The notes under the pieces: generated by a model
The model's database searches: none
The model's input: the letters and a program-made list of their open reading frames with translations, nothing else
What the model was told of the DNA's origin: nothing
Shown here: piece after piece, positions 1 through 8,684 of the stretch
How the letters are laid out: each line of letters starts with the position of its first letter
Position numbering within the stretch: the stretch's first letter is position 1
Translations under genes and position numbers: made by a program
From: Pseudomonadales bacterium
GTDB taxonomy: Bacteria; Pseudomonadota; Gammaproteobacteria; Pseudomonadales; Halieaceae
Assembly (NCBI GenBank): GCA_024234855.1
Contig: JACKNN010000001.1
Location: 998,888-1,062,887 of the forward strand
Reading direction: 5' to 3'
Length of the DNA stretch: 64,000 nt

Positions 1-459
1 AACCAGCCGGATGCCATGTTCAATTTCATGCTCGAGATCAATCGCGACTTTGCCGGTCCACAGGCGGTCACCTACAGTCGCATGTTCCGGGAGATTCTGG
101 CGGCGCCCGATGCCCGTTTTCTGGTGCACTGCGCAGCGGGCAAGGATCGCACCGGTTTCGCGGCAGCCATCATCCTGCTGGCGCTGGGGGTGTCGCGGGA
201 CCTGGTGATGCGGGATTACCTGCTGACGGCACGCTACTACCTGCCGGAGCGCGAGCTGGACCGGCTGCGTCGCAAGTACCAGTTGGAGCATATGGTGGCC
301 GAATCGATCCTGCCCATGCTGGAAGTGCACGAGGACTACCTGGCAAATGCCCTGCACCATATCGACGAGAACTACCGCAGCGTGGAGGACTATCTCGAGC
401 AGGCCCTCGGGGTGGGCCCGGCTGAGCTGGCCGAGTTGCGGGCTCGCTACCTGGAGTGA
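1..459 (+). CDS. Tyrosine-protein phosphatase, 5'-truncated
   Basis: The frame is open from the first base of the window, so the true start lies upstream; the first visible Met is at base 16. The visible 152 residues contain the phosphatase P-loop HCAAGKDRTG with the CX5R nucleophile cysteine at bases 130-132, followed by an all-helical C-terminal part. This matches the bacterial tyrosine/serine phosphatase family (Y_phosphatase3 type), which hydrolyses phosphomonoesters on proteins or sometimes lipids. The substrate cannot be read from sequence. The gene ends 27 bases before the stop codon of a small convergent gene. The family call is firm, the exact role is not. Confidence 0.85.
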   Translation, partial: NQPDAMFNFMLEINRDFAGPQAVTYSRMFREILAAPDARFLVHCAAGKDRTGFAAAIILLALGVSRDLVMRDYLLTARYYLPERELDRLRRKYQLEHMVAESILPMLEVHEDYLANALHHIDENYRSVEDYLEQALGVGPAELAELRARYLE

Positions 460-486
460 ACCCGGTGAGCGTGGCGCGTGCTGGGG

Positions 487-759
487 TCAGGCGTCCATGC
501 AGGCCGCTTTGGCCGCGCTGATCTGCTTTTTCTGGCAACCGCCGGCGGCGTTTTCACCGACGCACCACTTGCGCAGGCCGTCCCAGGCCGTCAACGGCAC
601 AGACCTGCCGTCGTTGCACCGGACGGTGAACTGGGCGTACGGTATGCCATCGGCCGTCTCGGCGTGGGTTTCAAAGACAATGCTGGTGGGTTTTGCGGCA
701 TGGCTGCCGGCAGAGGCCAGTAACAGGGTAACCGCGGCTATTTTCTGCACGGTGTTCAT
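487..759 (-). CDS. Small secreted cysteine-containing protein
   Basis: This 90-residue protein starts with a clear Sec signal peptide (MNTVQKIAAVTLLLASAGSHA, cleavage expected after the AHA-like A at about 21-22). The mature part of about 69 residues carries four cysteines (in RCND, WCVG, GCQK and ACMD), suggesting two disulfides in the periplasm. The start is supported by a GAGGA ribosome site 8 bases upstream on the minus strand. I do not recognise the family. It is convergent with the phosphatase gene and lies downstream of another small minus-strand membrane protein gene, separated by about 200 bases. Confidence 0.6.
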   Translation of the reverse strand: MNTVQKIAAVTLLLASAGSHAAKPTSIVFETHAETADGIPYAQFTVRCNDGRSVPLTAWDGLRKWCVGENAAGGCQKKQISAAKAACMDA

Positions 760-940
760 CAGGTTTTCCTCAAACAGTTGGCGGCGGCGCGCGCGGCACC
801 GGCGTGACCGGCGCCGCGCAGCGCTATGGTACTGTTATACGCTGCTGGTGCGTAACGGATTTGTCACTATTTGGGAAGATTTGTAACAATTGCGCGATAC
901 ATGGCGAAGCAATAATTTAACTGGTTGATTTTATTATCTA

Positions 941-957
941 TTCTTCTCCCCGAAGAA
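941..957 (-). terminator. Hairpin after small membrane-protein gene
   Basis: Inverted repeat TTCTTC-TCCCC-GAAGAA immediately downstream of the small membrane-protein gene on the minus strand. The stem is AT-rich and no clean T-run follows, so termination is only possible, not established. Confidence 0.25.
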
Positions 958-960
958 AAT

Positions 961-1182
961 TCAGGCCAGCCAGATGAGGATCCAGCCAGCCGCCGCCAGC
1001 AGCAGGGCCTGGCCGGCCTTGTCCAGCCTGGCCAGCGCGTACAGGTAGGAGAGCGGGGGCAGCAGCAGGGTGCAAAGTCCCCAGGCGTAATCGTCTTTCC
1101 ACGACTCGATAAGCAGAACGACCCAGCTGAGCAGCAGGGCCACAGTGCCAAACGTGATCATTGTGGCGGTTGTCGCGTCCAT
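961..1182 (-). CDS. Small two-helix membrane protein
   Basis: A 73-residue protein with two strongly hydrophobic segments, about residues 7-25 (MITFGTVALLLSWVVLLIE) and 33-73 (two hydrophobic stretches split by ARLDKAGQ), so probably an integral inner-membrane protein with two or three crossings. A strong GGAGG ribosome site lies just upstream of the ATG on the minus strand, which favours a real gene. No catalytic motif is visible and no function can be assigned. A short hairpin (941-957) follows the stop codon. Confidence 0.5.
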   Translation of the reverse strand: MDATTATMITFGTVALLLSWVVLLIESWKDDYAWGLCTLLLPPLSYLYALARLDKAGQALLLAAAGWILIWLA

Positions 1183-1299
1183 GTTTCCTCCGGTCCATAT
1201 ATGGCTAATCAGGCGGCAGCAGATTAGCAGAAAGCCGTGGTGGCGTCAGTGCCGGCGCGGCATTTATTAGCCGGGCCCGGCCAGCCGGCGGGAGCGCGG

Positions 1300-2520
1300 A
1301 TGACTACGGGGTGGAATTTGGGTATCGTGAGCCGCTTTCCTGTCGAGGACTACTGCTTGGACGACCCATTTGCCGATATCCGGCCCTATCGCAACGAGGA
1401 AGTGGCCGGTGTCCTGGCGCGTTTGCTCAACGACAGGGAACTGCTGGATACCCTGGCCGGTTTCAGGCTCGGTAAACTGGCCGGCCTGGCGCCGGCCCTG
1501 GTGCGGCCCCTGGTGCGTTGGGTCCTGGCCCGCGAGGTGCGGGGCGTGGTCGATGTCGGTGCCATGCAGGCGATTATCAAACGCTACATGGACCGGATGA
1601 TAGAAGACACCACCGGTGGCTTCAGCGTCTCCGGCCTGGTGCAGCTCGACCCGGTCAGGCCCTACCTGTACATGAGCAATCACCGCGACATCGCCATGGA
1701 TCCGGCCTTTATAAACTACGCCCTGCACCGGGCCAGTTATGAAACGGTGCGCATTGCCATAGGCGACAACCTGCTGACCAAGCCCTGGGTGTCTGACCTG
1801 ATGCGCCTGAACAAGAGTTTCATCGTCAAGCGCTCGGTCAGCGGCCCGCGGGAGCTGCTGGCGGCATCGAAGAACCTGGCCAACTATATCCAGCATTCGC
1901 TGCTGCAGGAGCACATCCCGGTGTGGATAGCCCAGCGCGAGGGGCGCGCCAAGGACGGGGTCGATCGCACCGAGCCGGTCATCATCAAGATGTTGTCAAT
2001 GAGCCGGGACAAGAGCAGCCAGGCGTTTGATGCGCACATGCAGGGCCTGGGCATTGTCCCCGTGGCGATCTCCTATGAGCTCGACCCCTGCGATGCGCTC
2101 AAGGCCAACGAGCTCTACCAGCGGGCCAGCCAGGGCCGCTACCAGAAAGGCGAGCAGGAAGATGTGGCCTCCATCGGCCGGGGCATAGCCGGTGACAAGG
2201 GCAGGGTGCATGTCTCCTTCGGGACTCCCCTGGGAGCGGGGTTTACCACACCCGAAGCCGTGGCGGCGGAGATCGACCGGCAGGTGATTTCGGGCTACTG
2301 CCTGCATCCCACCAATATCTACGCCTACCAGATGCTCAACCCGGGCGCCCCCGCCCTGCCGGATACGCTGACCGCCGAGCCCGGTGACTGCAGCCGCGAG
2401 CAGTTCGAACAGCGCATAGCAGCCCTGCCGGAGCCGCACCGCCCCTACGCGCTGGCCATCTACGCCAACGCGGTGGTGAGCAAGCTGGCGCTGCGAGCGG
2501 ACACCCCGGCCCCTTGCTGA
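1300..2520 (+). CDS. Glycerolipid acyltransferase (PlsC/PlsB-like)
   Basis: The 406-residue product contains the acyltransferase signature NHRDIAMD (NHX4D, about residue 126) and a second block WIAQREGRAKDG typical of glycerol-phosphate acyltransferases. It likely transfers an acyl group to a glycerol-3-phosphate or lysophosphatidate acceptor at the inner membrane. No transmembrane helix is obvious, so association would be peripheral. An upstream in-frame ATG exists at 1237, but the start at 1300 is preferred because GGGAG precedes it at ribosome-site distance and the 21-residue extension is Pro/Ala-rich. The stop codon overlaps the TTG start of dinG, implying translational coupling. Acceptor specificity is unknown. 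Confidence 0.8.
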   Translation: MTTGWNLGIVSRFPVEDYCLDDPFADIRPYRNEEVAGVLARLLNDRELLDTLAGFRLGKLAGLAPALVRPLVRWVLAREVRGVVDVGAMQAIIKRYMDRMIEDTTGGFSVSGLVQLDPVRPYLYMSNHRDIAMDPAFINYALHRASYETVRIAIGDNLLTKPWVSDLMRLNKSFIVKRSVSGPRELLAASKNLANYIQHSLLQEHIPVWIAQREGRAKDGVDRTEPVIIKMLSMSRDKSSQAFDAHMQGLGIVPVAISYELDPCDALKANELYQRASQGRYQKGEQEDVASIGRGIAGDKGRVHVSFGTPLGAGFTTPEAVAAEIDRQVISGYCLHPTNIYAYQMLNPGAPALPDTLTAEPGDCSREQFEQRIAALPEPHRPYALAIYANAVVSKLALRADTPAPC

Positions 2521-4646
2521 GCGAAGAGCTCAAGGGCGCCATTCGCGAGGCCTACGGCGCCATCATCGAGGGCAAGAAGCTCACCCCACGCTGGGGCCAG
2601 CGCCAGATGATTGCCGAGATCGCCAATACTCTCGCCCGCATTCCGGCACCGGGAGAACCGGCCGCCAAAATGCCCGCAGTGTGCGTGATCGAGGCCGGCA
2701 CCGGCACCGGCAAAACCATCGCCTACGCGGTGGCGGCCATTCCCATCGCCCGGGCGTTCAACAAGCGGCTGGTGGTGGCCACGGCCACCATCGCCTTGCA
2801 GGAGCAGTTCGTCAACAAGGACCTGCCGGATATTCGCCGTCACACCGGGCTGGATTTCAGTTTTGTGCTGGCCAAGGGGCGACGCCGCTATGTCTGCCTG
2901 TCCAAGCTCGACCGGGTGTTCGGCCAGGGCCAGGGCGCCGGCGACCTGCTGCCGCTGTATCCCGATGAGGTCGGCCAGCCGGTGACCGCCGAGGCACTGC
3001 CGGTGTACACGGCGATGATCGATGCACTGGGTCGCGGCCAGTGGGATGGCGATCGGGACAACTGGCCGGAGACGATCGCCGAGGAGGTCTGGTACGGCGT
3101 CACCACCGACCACAGCCAGTGCAGCGGTCGGCGCTGTCCCAACATCGGCCAGTGCAGTTTTTTCCGGGCCCGCGACGAGTTGCAAAGCGCCGATATCATC
3201 GTTACCAACCACGACCTGACCCTGTCTGATCTCGCCCTCGGCGGCGGCGCCATCCTGTCGGCGCCGGAGGACAGCATCTATGTATTTGATGAGGGCCATC
3301 ACCTGCCGGACAAGGCGCTGTCGCATTTCGCCAGCTTTTGCCGTCTGCACACCACCATCCAGTGGCTGCAGGACAGCCGCAAGTTACTGGCCCAGGCGGC
3401 GCCGGCGCTGGCCGCACTGGACGCCCTGCAGCGGCCCTTGCAGCGCCTGCCGGGCATGATGGACGAGGCTATCGGCAGTTTGCAGGTGGCGGAGCAGGCG
3501 GTCGCGGCGCTGTTCGAGGACCTGGAGCCGGACGAGCGCCGGGACGACCAGCAGTTGCGCCTCGAACACGGCCGGGTACCCGCCAGCCTGATTCCTGTTG
3601 CGGCCACGCTGTCCGGCCAGTTCCAGGCAATGGCGCAGGACCTGGCCAGGATGGAGGCCCTGCTGGAGGAGGCGCTGGAGGATGAGTTCGCCGCCCTGGA
3701 CAAGGCCACCATCGAAACCTGGCACATCAACCTGGGTGGCCTGCTGGGCCGGGCGGAAGGCGCGCTGGGCCTGTGGCAGGAGTACGCGGTCACCGGCGAG
3801 GGCGAGGTACCGCCCAAGGCGCGCTGGATCACCCTGCTCAACAGCAACGGCCAGTTCGGTTTTGACCTGCGCTGCAGCCCCATCCTGGCGGCGGATATCC
3901 TGCAGGAATACCTGTGGTCGCGGGCCGCCGGGGTGATTGTCACCTCCGCCACCATCACCGCCCTCAATTCCTTCGAGCGCTTCATCCTGCATTCGGGCGC
4001 GCCGCGTGAGGCCAATTACAAGATAGTGGCGAGCCCCTTCAACTACGCCAACGCGGTGTTCAGCGTACCGCCCATGGATTGCGATCCGGGCGATGCCCAG
4101 GCCCACACCCGGGCGCTGATAGACCAGTTGCCCCGCTTGCTGGATGTTCGCGAGGGCAGCCTGGTGCTGTTTTCCTCCCGGCGCCAGATGCTGGAGGTAT
4201 TCCAGGGCATCGACAGTGGCCTGCGCGAACTCATCCTGATGCAGGGCGATTACAGCAAGCAGGAAATCCTGCGGCGCCACCGCGAGGCCATCGACGCCGC
4301 CCGCGGCAGCATCATTTTCGGCCTGGCCAGCTTTGCCGAGGGAGTGGATCTGCCGGGGGATTACTGTCGCCATGTGGTCATCGCCAAAATCCCCTTTGCC
4401 GTGCCCGACAGCCCGCTGGAAGCGGCGCTGGCGGAGTGGGTGGAGGCCCAGGGCCGCAATGCCTTCATGGAAATCAGCGTACCCGACGCCGCCCTGCGAC
4501 TGGTCCAGGCCAGCGGCCGATTGCTGCGCACGGAGCAGGATACCGGCCGCGTCACCCTGATGGACCGGCGCATCCTGACCCGCCGCTACGGCCGGGCGAT
4601 TCTCGATTCGCTGCCGCCGTTTCGGCGTGAGCTGGCGGCGAGCTGA
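2514..4646 (+). CDS. dinG: ATP-dependent helicase DinG
   Basis: The 710-residue length matches DinG (about 716 in E. coli). It is an XPD-like superfamily 2 5'-3' DNA helicase that resolves R-loops, D-loops and G-quadruplexes during replication-transcription conflict. Visible motifs are Walker A EAGTGTGKT, motif II VFDEGHH and, in the C-terminal half, ATFAEG-like FASFAEGVDLPG and QASGRLLR. The Fe-S cluster ligands are present: one Cys in RRRYVCLSK and three in CSGRRCPNIGQC with the 5- and 6-residue spacing of E. coli DinG. The start is TTG, overlapping the acyltransferase stop (TTGCTGA). No LexA box was recognised upstream, which fits its internal position in an operon. Confidence 0.95.
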   Translation: MLSEELKGAIREAYGAIIEGKKLTPRWGQRQMIAEIANTLARIPAPGEPAAKMPAVCVIEAGTGTGKTIAYAVAAIPIARAFNKRLVVATATIALQEQFVNKDLPDIRRHTGLDFSFVLAKGRRRYVCLSKLDRVFGQGQGAGDLLPLYPDEVGQPVTAEALPVYTAMIDALGRGQWDGDRDNWPETIAEEVWYGVTTDHSQCSGRRCPNIGQCSFFRARDELQSADIIVTNHDLTLSDLALGGGAILSAPEDSIYVFDEGHHLPDKALSHFASFCRLHTTIQWLQDSRKLLAQAAPALAALDALQRPLQRLPGMMDEAIGSLQVAEQAVAALFEDLEPDERRDDQQLRLEHGRVPASLIPVAATLSGQFQAMAQDLARMEALLEEALEDEFAALDKATIETWHINLGGLLGRAEGALGLWQEYAVTGEGEVPPKARWITLLNSNGQFGFDLRCSPILAADILQEYLWSRAAGVIVTSATITALNSFERFILHSGAPREANYKIVASPFNYANAVFSVPPMDCDPGDAQAHTRALIDQLPRLLDVREGSLVLFSSRRQMLEVFQGIDSGLRELILMQGDYSKQEILRRHREAIDAARGSIIFGLASFAEGVDLPGDYCRHVVIAKIPFAVPDSPLEAALAEWVEAQGRNAFMEISVPDAALRLVQASGRLLRTEQDTGRVTLMDRRILTRRYGRAILDSLPPFRRELAAS

Positions 4647-4683
4647 TGGGCTCTGGCCGCGGGTGTCGGGACGGGGGGTGTGC

Positions 4684-5016
4684 GTGAATACCGAGGTCGC
4701 CGAACTGCTGATCGATATTGAGGCCGAGCTGCGCCAGTTGGGATTGTGGGACAGGGTGCCGCCCCCACCGGCGGCGCTGGCCTCGGACCAGCCCTTCAGT
4801 ATCGATACGCTGACCCTGCCCCAGTGGCTGCAGTTTATTTTCCTGCCCACCCTCTACCGCCTGCTCGAAGAGGCACAGCCCCTGCCCGGGCGCTGCGGGA
4901 TCGCGCCGATGGCCCAGGAGTATTTCCGGGGGATGGGACTGGCCAGCGGCGCCCTGGAGGAGGCGCTGCTGCAGATGGACCGGGTGTTGTCGGGGGAGGA
5001 CAGCGGCGGGCAGTAA
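4684..5016 (+). CDS. YqcC-like protein
   Basis: A 110-residue acidic, helical protein with the YqcC-family layout: an N-terminal helix (VAELLIDIEAELRQLGLW), a central SIDTLTLPQWLQFIFLPTLYRLLE block and a C-terminal MAQEYFRGM segment. The family is conserved in gammaproteobacteria but has no established biochemical role; in E. coli yqcC sits beside the pseudouridine synthase gene truC. A GTG start at 4684 is preferred over an upstream frame that overlaps dinG, because homologues begin at this position and a G-rich ribosome site precedes it. It is the last gene of the acyltransferase-dinG run. Confidence 0.75.
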   Translation: MNTEVAELLIDIEAELRQLGLWDRVPPPPAALASDQPFSIDTLTLPQWLQFIFLPTLYRLLEEAQPLPGRCGIAPMAQEYFRGMGLASGALEEALLQMDRVLSGEDSGGQ

Positions 5017-5028
5017 ACTACCCGCCGC
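5003..5028. terminator. Bidirectional hairpin between yqcC and fadA
   Basis: A perfect 8-bp stem GCGGCGGG / CCCGCCGC with a 10-base loop lies between two convergent genes and includes the YqcC stop codon in its loop. It lacks a T-run on either strand, so it may act as a weak or Rho-assisted bidirectional terminator or as a 3'-end protecting hairpin. Confidence 0.5.
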
Positions 5029-5044
5029 ACTTGTGGCTGAGCGG

Positions 5045-6220
5045 CTAGACGCGCTCAATCACCGTGGTGATGCCCTGGCCCAGGCCGATACACATGGTGG
5101 ACACCCCCAGGGTGAGGTCGCGGTCCTGCATCACGGTGAGCAGCGAGCCGGTAATGCGGGTGCCGGAGCAGCCGAAGGGGTGGCCCAGGGCGATGGCGCC
5201 GCCGTGCACGTTCACCTTCTCTTCCATATCGTCCAGCAGTTCCAGGTCTTTCAGCACCGGCAGTGCCTGGGCGGCAAAGGCCTCGTTCAGCTCGACCATC
5301 TCGATATCCTTGATGGTCAGGCCCAGCTTTTTCAGCGCCTTTTTGGTGGATGGCACCGGACCGTAGCCCATGATGGACGGGTCGACGCCCGCGAGGGTCA
5401 TGGCCTTGATGCGGGCGATAGGGGTCAGGCCCAGGGCCGCAGCTTTTTCGGCTGACATGACCAGCATGGCGGAAGCGCCGTCGGAAATCTGTGACGAGGT
5501 GCCCGCCGTGACCGTGCCGCCCTGGGGGTTGAAGGCCGGCGGCAGCGCGGCGAGACCCTCCAGGGTGGTCTCCGGGCGGATGGTTTCATCGTGCTCGATC
5601 AACACCAGCGCGCCGCTTTCATCATGCCCCTCTATCGGGATGATTTCCCGGGCGAACTTGCCTTCCACAGTGGCCTTGTGGGCCAGCTGGTGGGAGCGCA
5701 GGCCCAGCTTGTCCTGGGCCTCTCGGCCGATACCGTGCAGCAGGGCCAGGTACTCGGCGGTCATGCCCATCATCCCGGCGGCCTTGGCCACGTTCAGGCC
5801 CATTCGCGGGTTGGGGTCTATCTGGTCCATCATCGGCAGGTGACCCAGGTGCTCCACGCCACCCACCAGGTAGACATCGCCCACGCCGGCCATGATGTTG
5901 GCGGCGGCGGTGTGCAGAGCTGACATGGACGAACCGCACAGGCGGTTGACGGTCTGGCCGGGGATGGTAAAGGGCAGTTGGGCCGCCAGGATCAGGGCGC
6001 GGCCCAGGTTCATGCCCTGCTCGCCGCGCTGCAGTACGCAGCCCCAGACCAAATCGTCGATTTCGGCCGGGTCCAGCGCGGTATTGCGCGCCAGCAGGCC
6101 CTTGATCACGCCTACCGACAGGTCGTCGGCGCGCACGTTGCGGAAGCAACCGTTCTTGGACCGCCCCATGGCGCTGCGGGCGTAGTCGACTATCACTGCG
6201 TCTCTCGGATTCAAACTCAC
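5045..6220 (-). CDS. fadA: 3-ketoacyl-CoA thiolase FadA
   Basis: The 391-residue beta subunit of the aerobic fatty-acid oxidation complex. It cleaves 3-ketoacyl-CoA with CoA to acetyl-CoA plus shortened acyl-CoA. The nucleophile Cys95 lies in NRLCGSSMSALH, His347 in GHPFGCSG and the second cysteine Cys377 in CIGLGQG, the classic thiolase set. Length equals E. coli FadA (387) within a few residues. The start codon is GTG with AAGGAG about 9 bases upstream on the minus strand. It follows fadB after 53 bases, forming the usual fadBA operon whose products assemble as an alpha2beta2 multienzyme. Confidence 0.97.
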   Translation of the reverse strand: MSLNPRDAVIVDYARSAMGRSKNGCFRNVRADDLSVGVIKGLLARNTALDPAEIDDLVWGCVLQRGEQGMNLGRALILAAQLPFTIPGQTVNRLCGSSMSALHTAAANIMAGVGDVYLVGGVEHLGHLPMMDQIDPNPRMGLNVAKAAGMMGMTAEYLALLHGIGREAQDKLGLRSHQLAHKATVEGKFAREIIPIEGHDESGALVLIEHDETIRPETTLEGLAALPPAFNPQGGTVTAGTSSQISDGASAMLVMSAEKAAALGLTPIARIKAMTLAGVDPSIMGYGPVPSTKKALKKLGLTIKDIEMVELNEAFAAQALPVLKDLELLDDMEEKVNVHGGAIALGHPFGCSGTRITGSLLTVMQDRDLTLGVSTMCIGLGQGITTVIERV

Positions 6221-6273
6221 GGTAATTCTCCTTTGTTCACCAATTCTTGTGGGGGTGACCTGGTGGGGTTGGC

Positions 6274-8421
6274 CTAATAGTAGGTTTCGCCGTTAGCGAG
6301 CTTGGCCTGCATGCCCTCGGTCAACTCGTAGGTCTTGCCCAGGTGCGCAAACTTTTTCGAGGCCTCGGCGATGTGCGCCAGGCCCACGGTGTCCATCCAG
6401 CGGAACACCCCGCCGCGGAAGGGCGGGAAGCCGATGCCGTACAGCAGTGCCAGGTCCGCTTCCGCCGGGGTGCCGACGATGCCATCTTCCAGGCAGCGGG
6501 CCAGTTCGGTGGCCATCGGCAGCATCATGCGGGCGATGATGTCCTCGCGGTCGAATTCCTTGCGCTCAGCCACCACCGGCGCGATCAGCTTGTAGGTTTC
6601 CTCGGACACGGTTTTCTTCGGTTTACCGCGCTTGTCGGCGATGTACTCGTAAAAACCCTTGCCGTTCTTCTGGCCGTAGCGCTCGTTCTCGAACATCACC
6701 TCGGTGGCGGTCTTGAAGTCCAGGGTCATGCGATCCGGGAAGCCCTCTGCCATCACCTGGCCGGCGTGGGCGCCGGTGTCGATGCCAACCACGTCAAGCA
6801 GGTAGGCGGGGCCCATGGGCCAGCCCCAGCGCTCCATGACCTTGTCCACCGCCTGGAAGTCGGCGCCGTCGCGCACCAGCTTGGAAAAGCCGTCGAAGTA
6901 GGGGAACAGGACGCGGTTGACGAGGAAGCCGGGGCAGTCTTTCACCACCACGGCTTTCTTGCCCATGCGGTTGGCGTAAGCCACGGTAGCGGCGATCGCC
7001 TCGTCCGAGCTTTTCTCACCGCGAATCACCTCCACCAGGGGCATGGCGTGCACCGGGTTGAAAAAGTGCATGCCGCAGAAATTTTCCGGGCGCTTGAGCG
7101 CCTGTGCAAGGTAGGTAATCGATATGGTCGAGGTATTCGAGGCGAGGATGGCGTCCTCGCGGATGTGCTGCTCGGTTTCCGCCAGTACCGCGTGCTTGAC
7201 CTTGGGGTTTTCCACCACCGCTTCCACCACGATGTCGACGCTATCAAAGCCTTCATAGCTGAGGGTCGGGTCGATGTTGTTGAGCACTTCCCCCATTTTT
7301 TCCGGCGTCATGCGGCCGCGCGCCACGCGCTTGGACAGCAGTTTGTTGGCCTCGCCGAGGCCCAGATCCAGGCCCGACTGGGCGATATCCTTCATCCTGA
7401 TGGGCACGCCCTTGAGAGACGACTGGTAGGCGATACCGCCGCCCATGATGCCGGCGCCCAGCACTGCCGCCCGCTCGATTTTCTTGCTCGCTTTCTTTTC
7501 CCAGCCCTTCGCTTTCTTGGCCAGCAGCTGGTCGGACAGGAAAACGCCGACCAGAGCCGTGGCCACCGGGGTGGTCGCCAGTTCGGCAAAGCCGTCGGCC
7601 TCCACATCGAGCGCCTCATCCAGGCTCATGCCCCGGGCCTGCTCGATGACATCGACCACCTTGACCGGCGCGGGGTAGTTCTTGCCGGCCTGGCCTGCCA
7701 CCATCGACTTGATGGTAAAGAACGCCATCATGGCCTCGGTATCGTTCAGCGGCAGGGGGCTGCTCTTGGCCTTGCGGCGGCGGCGGTAGTCCAGTTTGCC
7801 GTCCACGCCGCCCTGCAGGGTGGCCAGCGCCACCGCGCGCAGTTGCTCGGGTCCGGCCACGGCATCCACCGCGCCCGCCTTGAGGGCGTCATCGGCGCGC
7901 TTTTCGGCGCCGGTGGCTATCCACATGACCGCCTCGTCGACGCCCAGGATGCGGGGCAGGCGCACGGTGCCGCCCCAGCCCGGCAGGATGCCGAGCTTGG
8001 TTTCCGGCAGGCCGATAATGGCGGCGCTGCTCATCACCCGGAAGTCGCAGGCCAGGCAGATCTCGAGGCCGCCGCCCATGGCCGCGCCGTTGATCGCCGC
8101 ACAGCTGGGGTAGGGCAGGTTTTGCAGGCGGTTGAAGTTGGCGTTGTTGGTGCCGGTAAAGGGCTTGATATCCTCCTTGGCGGCGCCGAACAGGCTGGTA
8201 AACTCGGTGATGTCGGCCCCCACGATAAAGACCGGCTTGGCGCTGGTGACCAGCAACCCCCTGATGCCCTTTTCGGCCTCGAGCGCAGCCAGCGCCGCGG
8301 TCAGGCTGGTTACCGTCTTCTGGTCGAATTTATTGACGGATTCGCCCTGTAAATCGAAATTCAATTCGGCGATGTCGCCGTCCAGGCGTTTCACCGAGAG
8401 TGCGTCACTCTGATAGATCAT
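6274..8421 (-). CDS. fadB: Fatty acid oxidation complex alpha subunit FadB
   Basis: The 715-residue multifunctional enzyme (E. coli 729) carries enoyl-CoA hydratase/isomerase activity in residues about 1-190 (GAAMGGGLEICLACDFR oxyanion region) and 3-hydroxyacyl-CoA dehydrogenase in the second half, with the NAD-binding VLGAGIMGGGIA motif near residue 317 and the HFFNPVHAMPLVEV block. It catalyses the two middle steps of beta-oxidation and hands the product to FadA. An AGGA ribosome site precedes the ATG. The 263 bases upstream separate it from a divergent operon; I saw no convincing FadR or PsrA palindrome there. Confidence 0.97.
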   Translation of the reverse strand: MIYQSDALSVKRLDGDIAELNFDLQGESVNKFDQKTVTSLTAALAALEAEKGIRGLLVTSAKPVFIVGADITEFTSLFGAAKEDIKPFTGTNNANFNRLQNLPYPSCAAINGAAMGGGLEICLACDFRVMSSAAIIGLPETKLGILPGWGGTVRLPRILGVDEAVMWIATGAEKRADDALKAGAVDAVAGPEQLRAVALATLQGGVDGKLDYRRRRKAKSSPLPLNDTEAMMAFFTIKSMVAGQAGKNYPAPVKVVDVIEQARGMSLDEALDVEADGFAELATTPVATALVGVFLSDQLLAKKAKGWEKKASKKIERAAVLGAGIMGGGIAYQSSLKGVPIRMKDIAQSGLDLGLGEANKLLSKRVARGRMTPEKMGEVLNNIDPTLSYEGFDSVDIVVEAVVENPKVKHAVLAETEQHIREDAILASNTSTISITYLAQALKRPENFCGMHFFNPVHAMPLVEVIRGEKSSDEAIAATVAYANRMGKKAVVVKDCPGFLVNRVLFPYFDGFSKLVRDGADFQAVDKVMERWGWPMGPAYLLDVVGIDTGAHAGQVMAEGFPDRMTLDFKTATEVMFENERYGQKNGKGFYEYIADKRGKPKKTVSEETYKLIAPVVAERKEFDREDIIARMMLPMATELARCLEDGIVGTPAEADLALLYGIGFPPFRGGVFRWMDTVGLAHIAEASKKFAHLGKTYELTEGMQAKLANGETYY

Positions 8422-8684
8422 ATCGATGTCCTGTAGGTGTCCTGTCGATGCCAGGATGTGGTGGGTGGGGGTCGTCCCCGTGCTCTGCTGCCCTGCCGGG
8501 GGCGCACATTGTATCGGGCAACATCGCTGGAGGGAATGAAAAGTTTACACCGACAACATGGCCGTGGCGGCGGGCGTGGCTCGAGGCACCCGGTTTTCAC
8601 ACGATTGTTGCAGCAGAAGATCGGGCGCCCCGAGGCGCTCTCCTGCGCTGACTTGTGGCGCGCCCTGTGTTACTTTATCGCGCT

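Noticed and set aside
3384..4850. 488-codon minus-strand frame opposite dinG
   Set aside because: Shadow of dinG; composition is Arg/Gly/Gln-rich and there is no domain signal.
6343..8352. 669-codon plus-strand open frame opposite fadB
   Set aside because: It is the antisense shadow of fadB in GC-rich DNA: His/Gly/Gln-rich, no domain, no ribosome site, and fully inside a well-recognised gene.
8422..8684. FadR or PsrA operator upstream of fadB
   Set aside because: No palindrome close to either consensus could be found by eye in the 263-base divergent region.
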